From contig JAGTXO010000048.1 in assembly GCA_019448385.1 (NCBI GenBank), positions 186,001 to 250,000 on the forward strand: DNA of 64,000 bases, in the 5' to 3' direction. Source of the stretch: Diacronema lutheri (lineage: Eukaryota; Haptophyta; Pavlovophyceae; Pavlovales; Pavlovaceae). Shown piece after piece: positions 9,638 to 20,706 of the stretch. The number at the start of each line of letters is the position of its first letter. Positions within the stretch are counted from its first letter, which is position 1. Made by a program: the position numbers and the translations under genes. The notes below the pieces were generated by a model. That model searched no databases. It was not told where the DNA came from and saw only the letters and a list, made by a program, of their open reading frames with translations.

Positions 9638-12600
9638 TCAGCGCGCGACGCGTGTGATCGCGTTGGCGGCCTCGTCGCGCGTGTAGCCGTGCGCCGCAAA
9701 GCTGGGCGCCTTGTAAAAGGGCCCAAGCTCGTAGCAGTTGTGCTCTCGCGCCCTGTCCTCAAAGAGAGCGCACGGGATCTCAATCTCAAAGCCGGACATG
9801 TCGTCTGCAAGGCCCTGTGCACGCCGCGTGAGGCGCTGCTCCTCCACGGCGTCGTTGAAGAGCCTGCGCGCGCAGGACAAGAGAAGGGGCGCGGGATGGG
9901 GAGGAGGCAATCGCATGGGCGTGGAGGCGTGCCAGAACACAGCCAAGCCAAGCCTGGCCCAGCCCAGCTCATCGCGCCACAGCCAACGCGGCGTCGCGCT
10001 CGACAGCGCGCAGCGTGGCGCGACGGCGCCAGCGCGCCCGCCGCGCCTCCATTGGACGCCCCCCCTCCCCCTGCCACCCCCCCCCTTCCGCCATCGCCCA
10101 CGGCACCTGTCGAGGACGAAGAGGAGCAGCTCGTCAATGTCCGCGCGCAGGTTGAGGTAGCGCGCAAACTTTCGCTCCATCCCCGCAGCGACCGTGTGCT
10201 TCTGCGACGAGATGAAGGAGCGGAGCATTACCGAGATGGCCAAGTCAATGTCGTCGTTCCGCACGTGCGAGCGCAGCTGCGTGCGCGCAGACGCCTGCGC
10301 GCGGCGCGGGAGCGGCGGGCGCGCAGGCGTGCGGCCGTCACACGCGCGAGCGCGCGCGCGTGCCGGACGGGCGAGGGCGCTGCGCGCGCCGGGCGGCGGC
10401 GTGCGCGCGCGCGCGTTGCGCGCGCGTGCGCGCGTGCCTCGGCGAGGCGGATGAGCGACTCGAGGTGGCGCACGGCGATGACGATGCCGCCCGACCTTGC
10501 GCTCTCCTTGCGCAGTTGCGTGTAGAAGCGGACGAGCTTGTCGCAGTCGACGTCCTGAAGCACCGGCCGGCAGTGCGCGCGCGCGTACACAATGTACTTG
10601 CGCAGCGTCAGCTGGTCGATGAGCGGCCGGCCTGACGGCGAGAGCGCGGCCGCTCGCCGCTCGTCCTCGGCGTCGCGCGCGGCGGCGGGCGCGCCCGACG
10701 CGGCGAGCGCCGCGTCGCGCGCGACGCGCGCCGGGTGCGAGCGCGCGTGCGAGTCGAGGACGAACTGCGCGAGGTGCACGTCAAGCGCCGGGTTGGCGGT
10801 GTCGCGCAGGATGGCGGTCACATCAAAGCGCGAGAGGATCGGCTCGGAGAGCTCGACGTTTTCCGCAAACGAAACGGTTGGCTCATAGCGGCCATTGATC
10901 GGGTTGGCCGCAGCGATCACGGCGCAGCGCGCCTGGAGGGAGGTGACGATGCCGGCCTTGGAGATGGAGATGGACTGCTGCTCCATCGCCTCGTGGATCG
11001 ACGTGCGGTCCTGGTCGTTCATCTTGTCGAACTCGTCGATCAGGCAGACACCACGGTCGGCGAGCACGAGCGCGCCGCCCTCGAGCGTCCACTCGCGCGT
11101 CACCTGGTCGCGGTGCACGGACGCGGTGAGGCCGACGGCGGAAGCGCCCTGCCCGGTGGCGTACACGGCGCGGTGCGCCGTCTTCTCCACGTACTTGAGG
11201 AACTGCGACTTGGCCGTGCCCGGGTCGCCGAGCATGAGCACGTTGATGTCGCCGCGGATGCGGTGCTTGCCGTGCACGTCCTTCGACTGGCCGCCAAAGA
11301 GCGAGAGCGCGAGCGCGCGCTTGATGTCGGCGTGGCCGTAGATGGACGGCGCGATCGACTCGAAGATCCGCGCGCTCACCTGCGGGTCCGCCGCCAGCCG
11401 CCGGATCTGCGCGGCGTCCTCCTCGGTCAAGTTGTGCGTGGCGAACTCCTCGTTGCGCTTGTGCACGTGGTTCGCCTCGATGACGGTGGCGAAGACGGGG
11501 AAGCCGGAGCGCTGCACCGAGTCGAGGTTGTTCGTGTACACGCCCGTCACCTCCACCTCCTCGCCCGGCCGCGCGATGTCGATGAGGTCGCCGAGGAGGA
11601 TGATATCCTTGTGGCGCGGCAGCCGACCAGCAGGCACGGTGCCCGGCGCCTCCTGCACGGTCAGCTTCTGGTAGTTGCGGTAGACGGTCTGCTCGACGTT
11701 GAGCGTGAACGGGCCCTTCGAGTGGCATGCCGGGCACACCGCCGGCCGCACCTCCTCGGCGGTTGCGCGCTGCGCAAAGGGTCCGAGCTGCTCGCCGCAC
11801 CGCTGGCAGTCGTACTTGATGAGCTTGAGCTGCGGGAAGACCTGCGTGCGGCGCGTGACGACGCCCGAGACCTTGACGAGGCAGCCGAGGTGGATCTGGC
11901 GCAGGTCGCGGATCGAGTCGTGGATCGGCACGTGCGAGATGCGCACGCGCACGTCGGGGCCGATGCGCGCGTATTCGGGGAAGAAGTGACGCACAAAGCG
12001 CAGCGCCTCCTCGTCGAGCAGCGGCAGCATGGCGGCGGGGCAGTCGGCGAGCCAGATGGCGAGGATTGGCACCGCCTTGCTCAGGTGCGTGTAGTGCACC
12101 TCGAGGCTCTCGCGGTTGTGCGCGCACATCACGCGCACCGCCTCGACGTAGTAGTGCGCGCGCGGGCCGACGGCGGGAGGCGGAGCTGGCGCGCCGGCGG
12201 CGGGCGGCGCGGCGGGCGGCGCGGTGGCGACCTGGAAGGTCTGCAAGAAGCGGTGGAAAATCCGGCGCACCGCCGCCGAGATGTTGGGCGTGCTGATCCA
12301 CTCGTGCAGCGACGTCTTCGTCGCGTCGAAGGCGTCGAGGTTGGGCTCGACCACGTCCACGCCGTCCGCGCCGTCGTCGTCCGCGAGCCCGTCGCCCTCG
12401 GCGGCCTCAGCGGCCTGCGCGTGGCGGCGTCGTTGGAAGCCGGCGTCATCGTCGTCCGCCGACGAGTCCTGCAGCGCGCGCGGCCCGCGCTGCTTGCCGT
12501 AGACCTCGCGCACGTCGCGCGCGTCGAGCGCCCGATCGGCGGCGAGGCGCGCGTCGACGTCGTCCTCGTACTCGTTGTCGTCGAGGCCGTCCTCCTCGTA

Positions 12601-12948
12601 CTGATCGAGGCGGGCCATCGGCTCGTAGTCCGCGGCCATCCCCTCGCCGACCAGGTCCTCGCCGTCCTCCTCCTCCTCATCGCCCGCGCCCGCGCGTGCG
12701 CCCGCGCCCGCGCCCGCGCGTGCGCCCGCGCCCGCGCCCGCATGCGGCGCGCCGGACGGCGGCCCGTCGGTCGGCGGATCGGCGGAGGGCTGGTCGACGG
12801 GCGGCTCATCGGAGGGCTGAATGTCGGACGACAACCCCTGCGGCGGCGCCGCATCCTCGTCGTCCGCCGATGGCGGCTCGTCGCGAGATGCGCGCGGCAT
12901 AGCTCTTGGGCGCGAGTCCCGCCTCGCTCGTCTGTCGGGCGCGAACAC
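9638..12948 (-). CDS. MCM2: DNA replication licensing helicase subunit MCM2, three exons
   Basis: A subunit of the hexameric MCM2-7 replicative helicase in the nucleus. Exons on the minus strand are 12948..10438, 10294..10107 and 9863..9638, giving about 974 aa. Visible: an acidic Ser/Asp-rich N tail; a C4 zinc finger (CQRCGEQ ... CPACHSK); Walker A GDPGTAKSQ; Walker B CLIDEFDKM; the arginine-finger region SRFDV; and the MCM2-type C-terminal winged-helix tail ending in FEIEIPCALFEDRA. Intron 1 must use a GC donor (gag|gcacgc ... gcgcag) to join RLAE to ASARTQLRSHV; intron 2 is GT-AG (phase 2). The start at 12948 is the first ATG; the internal ATG at 12900 is also plausible. It is divergent from the SAP-domain gene 103 bp away. 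Confidence 0.95.
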
Positions 12949-13051
12949 CGCGCGAACTCGCGCCCTGCCACGGTGACGCGTTGCTTCGCGTCACGCGCTC
13001 TTCTCCCCACGACGCGAAAATAATTGAAAAAAGGCAGGAAAAAAGGCCACG

Positions 13052-13930
13052 ATGGCCCTGCGAATTGCACGAGGCACGCGCCTCGTGGGCGGCGGCGGAT
13101 GTGTGAGGAGACGAACGCTCGCGCTCGCCGTGTGGGCGGGCGCGCTGTGCGCGTCAGCGATTGGTGCGCCGCGCGCACCGCAGCGCGCGCGCGCTCGCGC
13201 AGCGCCGCGCCGCGCCCGATCGCCGTGTGCGCGACGCGCCCACGCGCGAGGAGCGCGGCGCGCACTCGCGTCCGCGCCGCCTCACGCCGCGCGCCGCGCC
13301 GCGCCGCGCCGCGCCGCACGCGCCCGCCACTCCAGCTGCTGTGCACTTGCCGCGCCCGGGCGCGCGGGTGTCAACGCAGCCGCCGCACCCGGCCTCGTTT
13401 GCGGCGCGCGCGCCGCGCGTGGCCGGCGCGCTCGGCCGCGGTCGCCGGTGCGCGTGCTGGGGCGGCAGCCGCGTCGCGCTGTCCGCGGCGGCACGGCCCG
13501 AGTCGTCGGAGGGCGGTCGTCGCTCGGCCAAGTCGGCGGCCGGCGCCTCCGAGGAGCTCGCCTTCCTCACCGAGGACGACGAGCTTCCGTTTGGGCTTGA
13601 CGATCTCGACGGCGGCGGCTACGACGAGCTGCCGCAGCTGCCCGCCGCGCTCGCGCAGCAGCTCGGCATCTCGTCGATGGGGCTGAGCGACTTTGACGTC
13701 GACGTGGAGGAGGGTGCTAACGCGCGGATCGCCGGTGCGCCTGCCGCGCCGCGAAAGCGGGGCAAGGCCGCGTCGCCGGAGCGCGCATCCGAGCGCGCGC
13801 CGAGCGCTCGTGCATGCGGCGAAGCCGCCGCCGCCGCCGCGGCCGCGGCGCCGCCCGCCGCGCGCGCCTCGAATCCGCGCGCCTACGTGCAGGGCGAGGA
13901 GATGGAGGGCGAGGACGACGACGTCGAGTT

Positions 13931-13962
<32 letters not shown>

Positions 13963-16518
13963 ACGAGCTGATCGGTGCGCTCTTCCGGCCGCCGGGCTTG
14001 CCGCTCCTCGGCGACGACGACGACGACGACGACGACCGCGTCGAGCGCGGCGTCCGGGGCGGCTTTGGCGGCGCTGGCGGCGGCGGGATGGGCGCGGACG
14101 AGTCGAGCGGTGGCGGCGGTGGCGCGCTCGGCAGCGCGCGCGGCGGCCGGCCCGCGCGCGGCGGCCAAGGAGGCGCGGCGGTGGCGCGCGACGTGGGCGA
14201 GTCGGACGATGGCGCGCAGCTGATGAACGACAGGATGGCCGCGGCGGTGCCCACGCCCTCCGAGCTCAACCTTGACGATGACGACGGCGACGAATCGCAC
14301 GCGGACGTCGACCCATCGGATGCTGAGCGCGACGACGCCGACGGCGACGACATGCTCGACGACGCGGACGGCGAGCTGCTCGACGACGACGACGACGACG
14401 ACGAGGCGCCGGGCGGCTCGGGCGCGCGCAGGCACCGGCGGCACACGGCGGAGTCGGACGACGAGAGCGACGACCTCGATCTGACCGGCGCGCCCGAGAA
14501 GGAGGTGGCCCTCCTCTCCGTCTTCGAGGACGAGCTGAGCGTCGATGCGAAGGGCGACCTTGTCGATGGGATGGGCAACCTGTGGGGCGGCGCGACCTTT
14601 GAGAGCGCCAAGCGCTCCCTCGACCCGTCCGAGTTCCTCACCGATGAGGACATTGATGCGCAGCTCGCGCGATTCATGATGGCGTCGCCCGGCTGGCGGC
14701 GGGGGGAAGTCGTGCGCTTCTTGCGCGAGAGCCTCGACGAGGACTGCGAGCTGCTCGAGGAGGCGGACATCGCCTTCAACCCCGACGAGCTCGAGGAGGG
14801 GGCCGACGGCACGGTGAACGACGCGCCGCTCGACGACAACGCGGAGGCATTCATGCGGTGCGCGCGCACGAGCCGCGCCGCCGCCGCGCGCCGCGGCGCC
14901 GTGCGCGCGAACCGGCCCGGCGCAGCCCGGCGCAGCCCGGCCCGGCCCGGCGCAGCCCGGCCCGGCCCGGCGTAGCCCGGCCCGGCCCGGCGCAGCCCGG
15001 CCCCGACCCAACCTGCGCCGCCCGGCCCGGCCCGGCCCCGACCCAACCTGCGCCGCCCGGCCCGCCCCGGCCCCGACCCAACCTGCGCCGCCCGGCCCGG
15101 CCCGGCCCCGACCCAACCTGCGCCGCCCGGCCCGCCCCGGCCCCGACCCAACCTGCGCCGCCCGGCCCGGCCCGGCCCCGACCTAACCTGCGCCGCCCGG
15201 CCCGGCCCGGCCCCGACCCAACCTGCGCCGCCCGCGCCGCGCCGCGCCGCGCAGTGAATTTTGGTCCGACGTGCCGCCGCAGCTGCAGCTGACCATTCCG
15301 GACGAGTCCGGCATCCCGCGCGACGAGGACCAGATCTCTCGCACGCGCATGTCCCTCGTCGCCATGCTGACGGACGATGCGGTGACCGCGCGGATGGGCG
15401 CCGAGCGCGTGGCGCGCGCGCGCGAGCTGTTGCAGCAGCTGCGCGTGACGGCGGACACACTCGGCGAGAGCAAGGAGGCGGGTTGGAAGTTTACGTTCTG
15501 CCCGTACCTCAAGGCAAGGCGCGCTTTGACTCCACGCGCGGCGGCGTGGTGCCGCGCGGTCGAGCGGTCGAGCGCGCGCGCGCGCTCACGCGCCGCCGCG
15601 CCGCCGCCCGCCGCCGCGCAGGAGGCGCGCGAGCTGGTGCGCACCTACTCGCCGGAGGAGTACTTGTCGACGGAGGACGAGGAGCTCATCTCGCAGCCCA
15701 CGCTGCCCTTCGAGTTGCGCGACGCCTTTGTGATGCCGCCGCGGCCCTCGCCGCCGCGGGCCGTGTCGCCGCCCGCGCAGGCGCCTCGCCAGCCCAGCAC
15801 GGCACCGCCGCAGCGCCAACCGTCAGCGCAGGAGTTGGCCGTGCGCGAGTGGGCGGAGGAGGCGCGGAACGCTGCGCGAGCCGACCAGCAGGGCGCGGGC
15901 GGCAGGGCCGGCGCGTCGGCGGGCGCGCGCGGCGCGCGCGCGGCGGAGGTGGAGGCGGAGGCGGAGGCGCAGGCGGAGGCGCAGGCGGAGGCGCAGGCGG
16001 AGGCGCTGCAGCAAGCGGCGCTCGACGCCGCGCTCGGCGGTGGCGACGACGACATGGCGGAAGCCGCGGTCGCGCCAACGGAGGCGGACGGTGCGGCGGC
16101 CGCGCCGGACGGGGGGGGGACGGGCGAGCAGGCGGAGGACGCCGCTGGCAGCGACGGCAGCGGCGAGCTGGGCGGGGGCAGCGACGACGGGCAGTTGGAG
16201 GCGGCCAGTAGCGGCAGCAGCGAGCCGGTGGCGCCGCCGCCAAAGGCGAAGCGCGGGCACAAGGCCGCGGCGGCAGCGCCGGCTGGCGACGCGCTCCCCG
16301 CGGCGGGTGCCGCCGCGCCCGCTGCCGCCGAGCCCGAGCCCAAGCGCAAGCGGGGCGCGGCCAAGAAGGGCACGGCCGCAGCGTCCGGGCCAGCCGGACT
16401 CAAGGTGACCGAGCTGCGAGAGCAGCTCGCGCAGCGCGGCCTCAAGACGAGCGGGTTGAAGAGTGCGCTTGTCGAGCGGCTGCAGCAGGCGCTCGACGCG
16501 GAGGCGGCCGACAGCTGA
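13052..16518 (+). CDS. Acidic SAP-domain protein with N-terminal signal peptide
   Basis: Proposed exons 13052..13163, 13336..14857, 15255..15513 and 15622..16518 (about 929 aa). The first junction (GT-AG, phase 1) was chosen because it is phase-consistent, but it is uncertain. The second (14858-15254) is secure because it restores MR|EFWSDVPPQLQLTIPDE. The third is a 108-bp in-frame GC-AG candidate (aag|gcaagg), so retention cannot be excluded. The N terminus is a signal-like leader (LALAVWAGALCASA). Long Asp runs follow, then a conserved block (QLQLTIPDESGIPRDEDQ), Ala/Glu repeats, and a C-terminal SAP motif (GLKVTELREQLAQRGLKTSG), a DNA/RNA-binding helix-turn-helix. Signal peptide plus SAP would fit a plastid nucleoid protein such as pTAC3; that is inference. 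A nuclear role remains possible if the leader is misread. Confidence 0.65.
15005..15240. repeat. 35-bp minisatellite inside a SAP-gene intron
   Basis: About seven copies of a 35-bp unit with the core gacccaacctgcgccg and CCCGG-rich flanks, each starting 35 bp after the last (15005, 15040, 15075, 15110, 15145, 15180, 15215). It fills most of the 397-bp intron; one copy has a C-to-T change. Confidence 0.9.
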
Positions 16519-16853
16519 GCTCCAGCTTAGCCCTTGGACGCTGGCGCTCGTGCCCTCGCTCGGCGTGCGATGGCTGCGCACGCCGCCTTCTGCTCTCGGC
16601 TGGCGATGTGCGCGGCGCAGGCACGGGCGGCAGGCGCCGCTGCGAGCAGTGGCAGCCGCAGCGGCAGCCGCAGCGGCAGCCTCAGCCACCTGCTTGCTCG
16701 TCGTGCGATCCGACATCGTGTGCAGTGACCATAGACTAAGTTGCAGCCTCGCGAGTCGCGATACTGTATGCCGACCGGCCTGCACGGCCGTGCGGCCAGT
16801 GCCACTGTGACTACTGTGCGATGTGCTCGGGGTCGCCCTGCTCACTTCTCTCT
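16519..16853. other. Convergent intergenic spacer
   Basis: It lies between the 3' ends of the SAP-domain gene (+) and the STI1-like gene (-). It contains a short ggcagccgcagc repeat near 16648-16682 and no convincing coding frame or RNA gene. Confidence 0.6.
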
Positions 16854-17755
16854 TCACATCTCGTCCTTGTCCCACGCAATGCCGCCCAAGCCGTCGTCGT
16901 CCTTCGCGCCCGCGCCACGCGCGCCCTGGCCGAGCTGTGCGAAGAGGTCGGCCATGTCGCCGCCCTGCTCGCCGCCGAGCATGGCGCCAAATTGTTCGGC
17001 CATCGCGGCCATCGTCTCCGGGTTCATCATCTGCGCCATCGCCTGCTGGAACTTGGCCGCGTGCTCCGGATCGGACAGAACCTGAGCGAACGCCTTCTGG
17101 CCGAGCTCCATCGCGCGCGCCATCGTCTCAGGCCCGGCGTCGCCCGCCTGCATTTGCTGCGCGACGTCCCGAAGCTCCGGGTCGTCCTGCAGCTTGTGCA
17201 GCGCGGCGGAGAGGCCGTCGCCGAGGCCGAGGCCCTCGATCGACTTGCTCAGCTGCTGCAGCTGCGGATTGTGCAGCACGGCCTGCTGCATCTGCTCGGC
17301 AAACTTGAGCATCTGCGCCTGCGTCTCTGGGTCGCTCATCGCCTGCTGCATCTGACGCATCATGTCCGAACCGCCCATCTCCTGCGCGCGAGTGGCGGAT
17401 GCATGGCGTGGCCGAGCGACAGAAAAGGGGGGCGTTTGAGCGATCACGTCGGGGGCTGCGCCGCACGCGCGAGGCACGGCCATCGCGCGCAGCTGCGAAG
17501 CCGGGCGCGCGTGCGGGTGCGCGTGCGCGCGCGCGCGCGCGTGCGCGCGCGCGCCTCCATCATCTTGGCCATGTCGCCTATCCCGCCGCTGAGCCCCATG
17601 CCCTTCATCGCCGCCTCGAGCTTGGTCGGGTCGAGACCGCCGCCCATCTGCTGTAACAAGTCGGCCATGCTCTCATCGCGCGCCGGCTCTGTGCGCCGCT
17701 CAAACGCCCCGACGGCTCCGATCGCGGCCGCGCCAAGAAGAATGGACCACCTCAT
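16854..17755 (-). CDS. Plastid-targeted STI1-like repeat protein
   Basis: Exons 17755..17555 and 17381..16854 join as AKMME|EMGGSD through a GC-AG intron (gag|gcgcgc ... cgcgcag, 173 bp) to about 242 aa. The leader MRWSILLGAAAIGAVGAF followed by ERR is a signal peptide ending in the -GA-F motif typical of secondary-plastid import. The mature part is Met/Gln-rich helices with repeated DPE or NPE turns (SDPETQAQMLKFAEQ, SDPEHAAKF, MNPETMAAM), resembling STI1/Hop-type Hsp70-co-chaperone domains as in Tic40. The start at 17755 was preferred over the in-frame ATG 33 bp upstream because it begins the signal peptide. Head-to-head with the next gene. Confidence 0.75.
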
Positions 17756-17826
17756 TGCCCGCGACACGTGTTCCGCTTCCGGCCGCACGATGGCGGGAGC
17801 GCGATTTTGAACGCGTGGCGTCGCCG

Positions 17827-19536
17827 ATGCACGTGGCGTCGACGCCCGCGCGTGCGCACGTGCGGCCGTTCACGAGCGTGGCGGGCGCACCGTTTAGCCG
17901 CCTCGCGCTCGGCGTGCCGCTCGAGAGCCGACTCGAGCCGGGCTGCACGCAGCACTTTGTGTGCGACGTGCCGCTCCGGCTGTTTGGGCCCGGCCGTGCG
18001 CTCTCCGTCGAGCTGGAGCGCGAGAGCGGCGATCCGGTGCTGATGGGCAGCCGCGACCACGTGCCGACGTGCGATCCGTTGCGCGTACCGATCGTCGACG
18101 CGCACGCGTGGGACGAGCGCGCCTTCGAACAGTCGCTCGAGCTGCACGCGCTCACGTTTGCGCTGGGCGATTCCTCGGACCGCGACGACGAGCGCGCGCG
18201 ATGGGACGCTTGCGGCGAGCTCGTGGGTGGCGAGCAGCACGAAAGCGCATGGGTCGGGCCTTCGACGCCGCCCTCCGCCTATTGCGCCCTGCCGATCGCG
18301 TCCGCCTCCGCGTGCCGCTCGTTTGTCGTCGGCGTCTTCAATTTGAGCGGCGCGCGCCCCGAGCCGTGCCGCTTTGTCCTGCGCGCGCAGCTCGACGGCG
18401 AGGAGGGCGGCGCGGGGGATGTTGGCAGCGGAGGACCGCCGGCTGCACGCGTCGACGTGCGCGCGCGCTCGCCCCGCTCCGCGCGCGGCGCGCAGCGCCG
18501 AGCGTGGATGGTCGCACAGCCCGGCGCGCAACGTGATGCGGGCGGCCGCCGCGCCAGCCGGCTTCGCGCGCTCGCCCACCCGCGCCACCCCGTCGAGAGC
18601 ATCGCGAGGCTCGCGCTCGCCGACGATGCGCACCGACGTGCACACGGTGATGCGCGCGACCCGGCCACGGCGCGCGCACCGCGCGTGGCGCTGGACGCGG
18701 CGTTGCGCTCGCTGCTGCACGCGCACGAGCGGTTGAAACTCCGCTTCCTGTCGCACAGCCTGCTCGCCGCGCTTCGGCTTGCCGACACGCTGCGCGCGGC
18801 GGCCGCGCTCGGTGCCTGGGCGGCCGCCGTGCGCGCGACGCACGCAGCGCCGTCAGCGCGCCGCTCGGATCGGCCGCTCGTCGCTGCGCATGGCGCGATC
18901 CATTCCCCCGTGCGCGAGGTGCTCCACGCATGGCGCGAGCGCGCCGCCGCCGAGATCGCCGAGCGTGCGGCGCGACGTTCGCTCGGCGCGAGCCGCATCG
19001 CGGCCGCGCTGCGTAGCCGGCTCCTCGCGCGGCTCGGCGGCGCGCTCGGCCGTTGGGCGACGGCCGCAGCGTTTAAGGCCGCGTTCTCGCGCCATGCGGC
19101 GGCCGACGCGAAGCCGCGCGGCGCGGCGCCTCCCGCCGCAGACGACGGCGCCGCGCCCGCACGGCGCGACGCGCAGGCGCGCGTCCGCGCGCTGCGCGCG
19201 CTGGTGCGGCACGTTGCGCTGCGCGAGGCGCGCTCGCTCCATTTGGCGTGGAGCGCGTGGCTGCGCCGCGCGTGCGCCGCGCGCGCGGCCGACGCCGGCA
19301 CGAGCGCGCGCGCGCGCGCGGCGGCCGAGCTCGAGCTGCGCGCGCGCGTGCGCGCCCTCGACGCGCAGCTGATCGGCGCGCAAGCGCAGGTGCGCGCGAT
19401 GCGGCTGGCAACCGCGCGCAGCGACGAGCGCCTGCGCGAAGAGCGGCGCGCCCTCGAGGGCGAGGGCGAGCTACTGCAGCAGCAGCTCAATGAGCTCGTG
19501 CGGCTCGGCGCACCAGCTATGCAACTGCCGCAGTGA
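17827..19536 (+). CDS. Protein with PPC-like N part and Sfi1-like helical repeats
   Basis: About 569 aa from this ATG; an earlier in-frame ATG at 17755 overlaps the start of the divergent gene. The first 200 residues look like a beta-sandwich (ALSVELERESGDPVLMGS ... VVGVFNLSG ... CRFVLRAQL), reminiscent of prepeptidase C-terminal-type domains. The C-terminal two-thirds are Arg/Ala-rich helices with repeated W-centred units (VLHAWRERAA, LGGALGRWATAAAF, LHLAWSAWLRRA), as in centrin-binding Sfi1-type repeats, then a coiled coil. A centrosomal or basal-body role would fit, but this is inference. Single exon. Confidence 0.55.
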   Translation: MHVASTPARAHVRPFTSVAGAPFSRLALGVPLESRLEPGCTQHFVCDVPLRLFGPGRALSVELERESGDPVLMGSRDHVPTCDPLRVPIVDAHAWDERAFEQSLELHALTFALGDSSDRDDERARWDACGELVGGEQHESAWVGPSTPPSAYCALPIASASACRSFVVGVFNLSGARPEPCRFVLRAQLDGEEGGAGDVGSGGPPAARVDVRARSPRSARGAQRRAWMVAQPGAQRDAGGRRASRLRALAHPRHPVESIARLALADDAHRRAHGDARDPATARAPRVALDAALRSLLHAHERLKLRFLSHSLLAALRLADTLRAAAALGAWAAAVRATHAAPSARRSDRPLVAAHGAIHSPVREVLHAWRERAAAEIAERAARRSLGASRIAAALRSRLLARLGGALGRWATAAAFKAAFSRHAAADAKPRGAAPPAADDGAAPARRDAQARVRALRALVRHVALREARSLHLAWSAWLRRACAARAADAGTSARARAAAELELRARVRALDAQLIGAQAQVRAMRLATARSDERLREERRALEGEGELLQQQLNELVRLGAPAMQLPQ

Positions 19537-19572
19537 GTCTCAAGCAGGCTCAAGGGGGTTGCGAACAGACCG

Positions 19573-20511
19573 TCACCTGTCCGCCTCTGGCCTGTAGCTG
19601 ACACGCGCATACTTGAGCGCGAGTTCGTACCCGACGAGTGAGATGACTGAGCGAGGCGCGCTCGCAATCACTCGGGGCACAAAGCCGCGCAGCAGCGCGG
19701 AGAGCCCGGCGGAATCGCGCAGCAGCTCGGCGAGGTGCGCGTGGACCGGCCGGTGGTGCGCCGCGCACTGCACGCGCGTCTTGAGCACGTCGAGCGGCGT
19801 GGTGATCGCCGCGGCCGTCGCGCCGGCGAGCGCGCCGGCGCAGCTCTGCACGAGCACGCTCTCGTCGGCTTTACGTCCAAGGGCCTTGCCGACCGTCTCC
19901 TTTCCCGTCTCGTACGTGAGCCACCACACCGCCGACGCGGGGGTGTGCACGGCGAGCGTCGGCCCGAGGCCGCGAAAGAGGCCGACCAGCCCCTCGGTTG
20001 CGAGCACGTGCCGCGCGAGCTGCCAGCCGGAGGCGGGCAGGGCGTGCGGCGCGGGCTGCGGCTGCGCGAGGCCAGACGGCACCACCCCCTGCACCTGAAG
20101 CCGCTGGCTGATGATGTCCGCCGGCACCCACAGCAGCAGCGAGATGGCGTCGGCGCCCGCGCCAGCCGCGAGGTAGACGGACGACGGGTGCTCCTGGCCT
20201 GCGCGCGTCTGGAGCAGCGCATCCTTGAGGACGGTGTAGCTGAGATAGAAGCTGACCTCAGAAGGCAACCCGCCGATGACCGACCAGCCGAAGCCGCGGT
20301 AGAGCGAGCGCACGCCGTCCGTGCGCACGACGCTCGTGAGGTAGCGCAGCGTCGAGCGGTGCATCACATGCGAAGAATTTGGCGACGCCTGCTGCCGCGT
20401 CTTGATCAAATCAAAGGGGTATGTGAGCATGCCCTCCGCCGCCGCAACCGCGCCGCACACGCCGCTGAAGCGCGTGTACGACTGCAGGTCGTGCTCGAAG
20501 GGCGTCGTCAT
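19573..20511 (-). CDS. Mitochondrial carrier (SLC25) family protein
   Basis: 312 aa, the usual length for an inner-membrane metabolite carrier with three repeats of two TM helices. The signature motif P-x-[DE]-x-x-[KR] occurs three times: YPFDLIKTRQQ, VPADIISQRLQ and TPLDVLKTRVQ. The second repeat's VPADIISQ resembles SLC25A44-type carriers, which move branched-chain amino acids; substrate assignment is inference. Convergent with the preceding gene (36 bp gap) and divergent from the coiled-coil gene (195 bp). Confidence 0.9.
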   Translation of the reverse strand: MTTPFEHDLQSYTRFSGVCGAVAAAEGMLTYPFDLIKTRQQASPNSSHVMHRSTLRYLTSVVRTDGVRSLYRGFGWSVIGGLPSEVSFYLSYTVLKDALLQTRAGQEHPSSVYLAAGAGADAISLLLWVPADIISQRLQVQGVVPSGLAQPQPAPHALPASGWQLARHVLATEGLVGLFRGLGPTLAVHTPASAVWWLTYETGKETVGKALGRKADESVLVQSCAGALAGATAAAITTPLDVLKTRVQCAAHHRPVHAHLAELLRDSAGLSALLRGFVPRVIASAPRSVISLVGYELALKYARVSYRPEADR

Positions 20512-20706
20512 CGTCGCGTCACACGGCCTTCACGCGCCTCTGGAAGACGAGAGGAGTGAACTTACTTATCGAGCGAAAAATGGCGGCCGAAGAATCGCGA
20601 GTGTTCGGCCCCTTGCCCCCGCTCTCTCTCTGGTCCTACGCATGGCGGAGGTTAGAGGCGCCACCTGCCCAAACCGATCACGAACCGCGACGAGGGCACG
20701 CGCACC

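Noticed and set aside
13161-14975. Long frame starting upstream of the SAP exon as a separate gene
   Set aside because: Its first about 60 codons are an Arg/Ala shadow; the real start is the signal-peptide frame at 13052 after splicing.
15005-15240. Minisatellite as a CRISPR array
   Set aside because: The 35-bp units abut directly with no unique spacers, and the host is eukaryotic.
14858-15254. Pro/Ala-Arg ORFs across the 35-bp minisatellite as a collagen-like protein
   Set aside because: Splicing at both edges restores the conserved SAP-gene frame, so the array is intronic.
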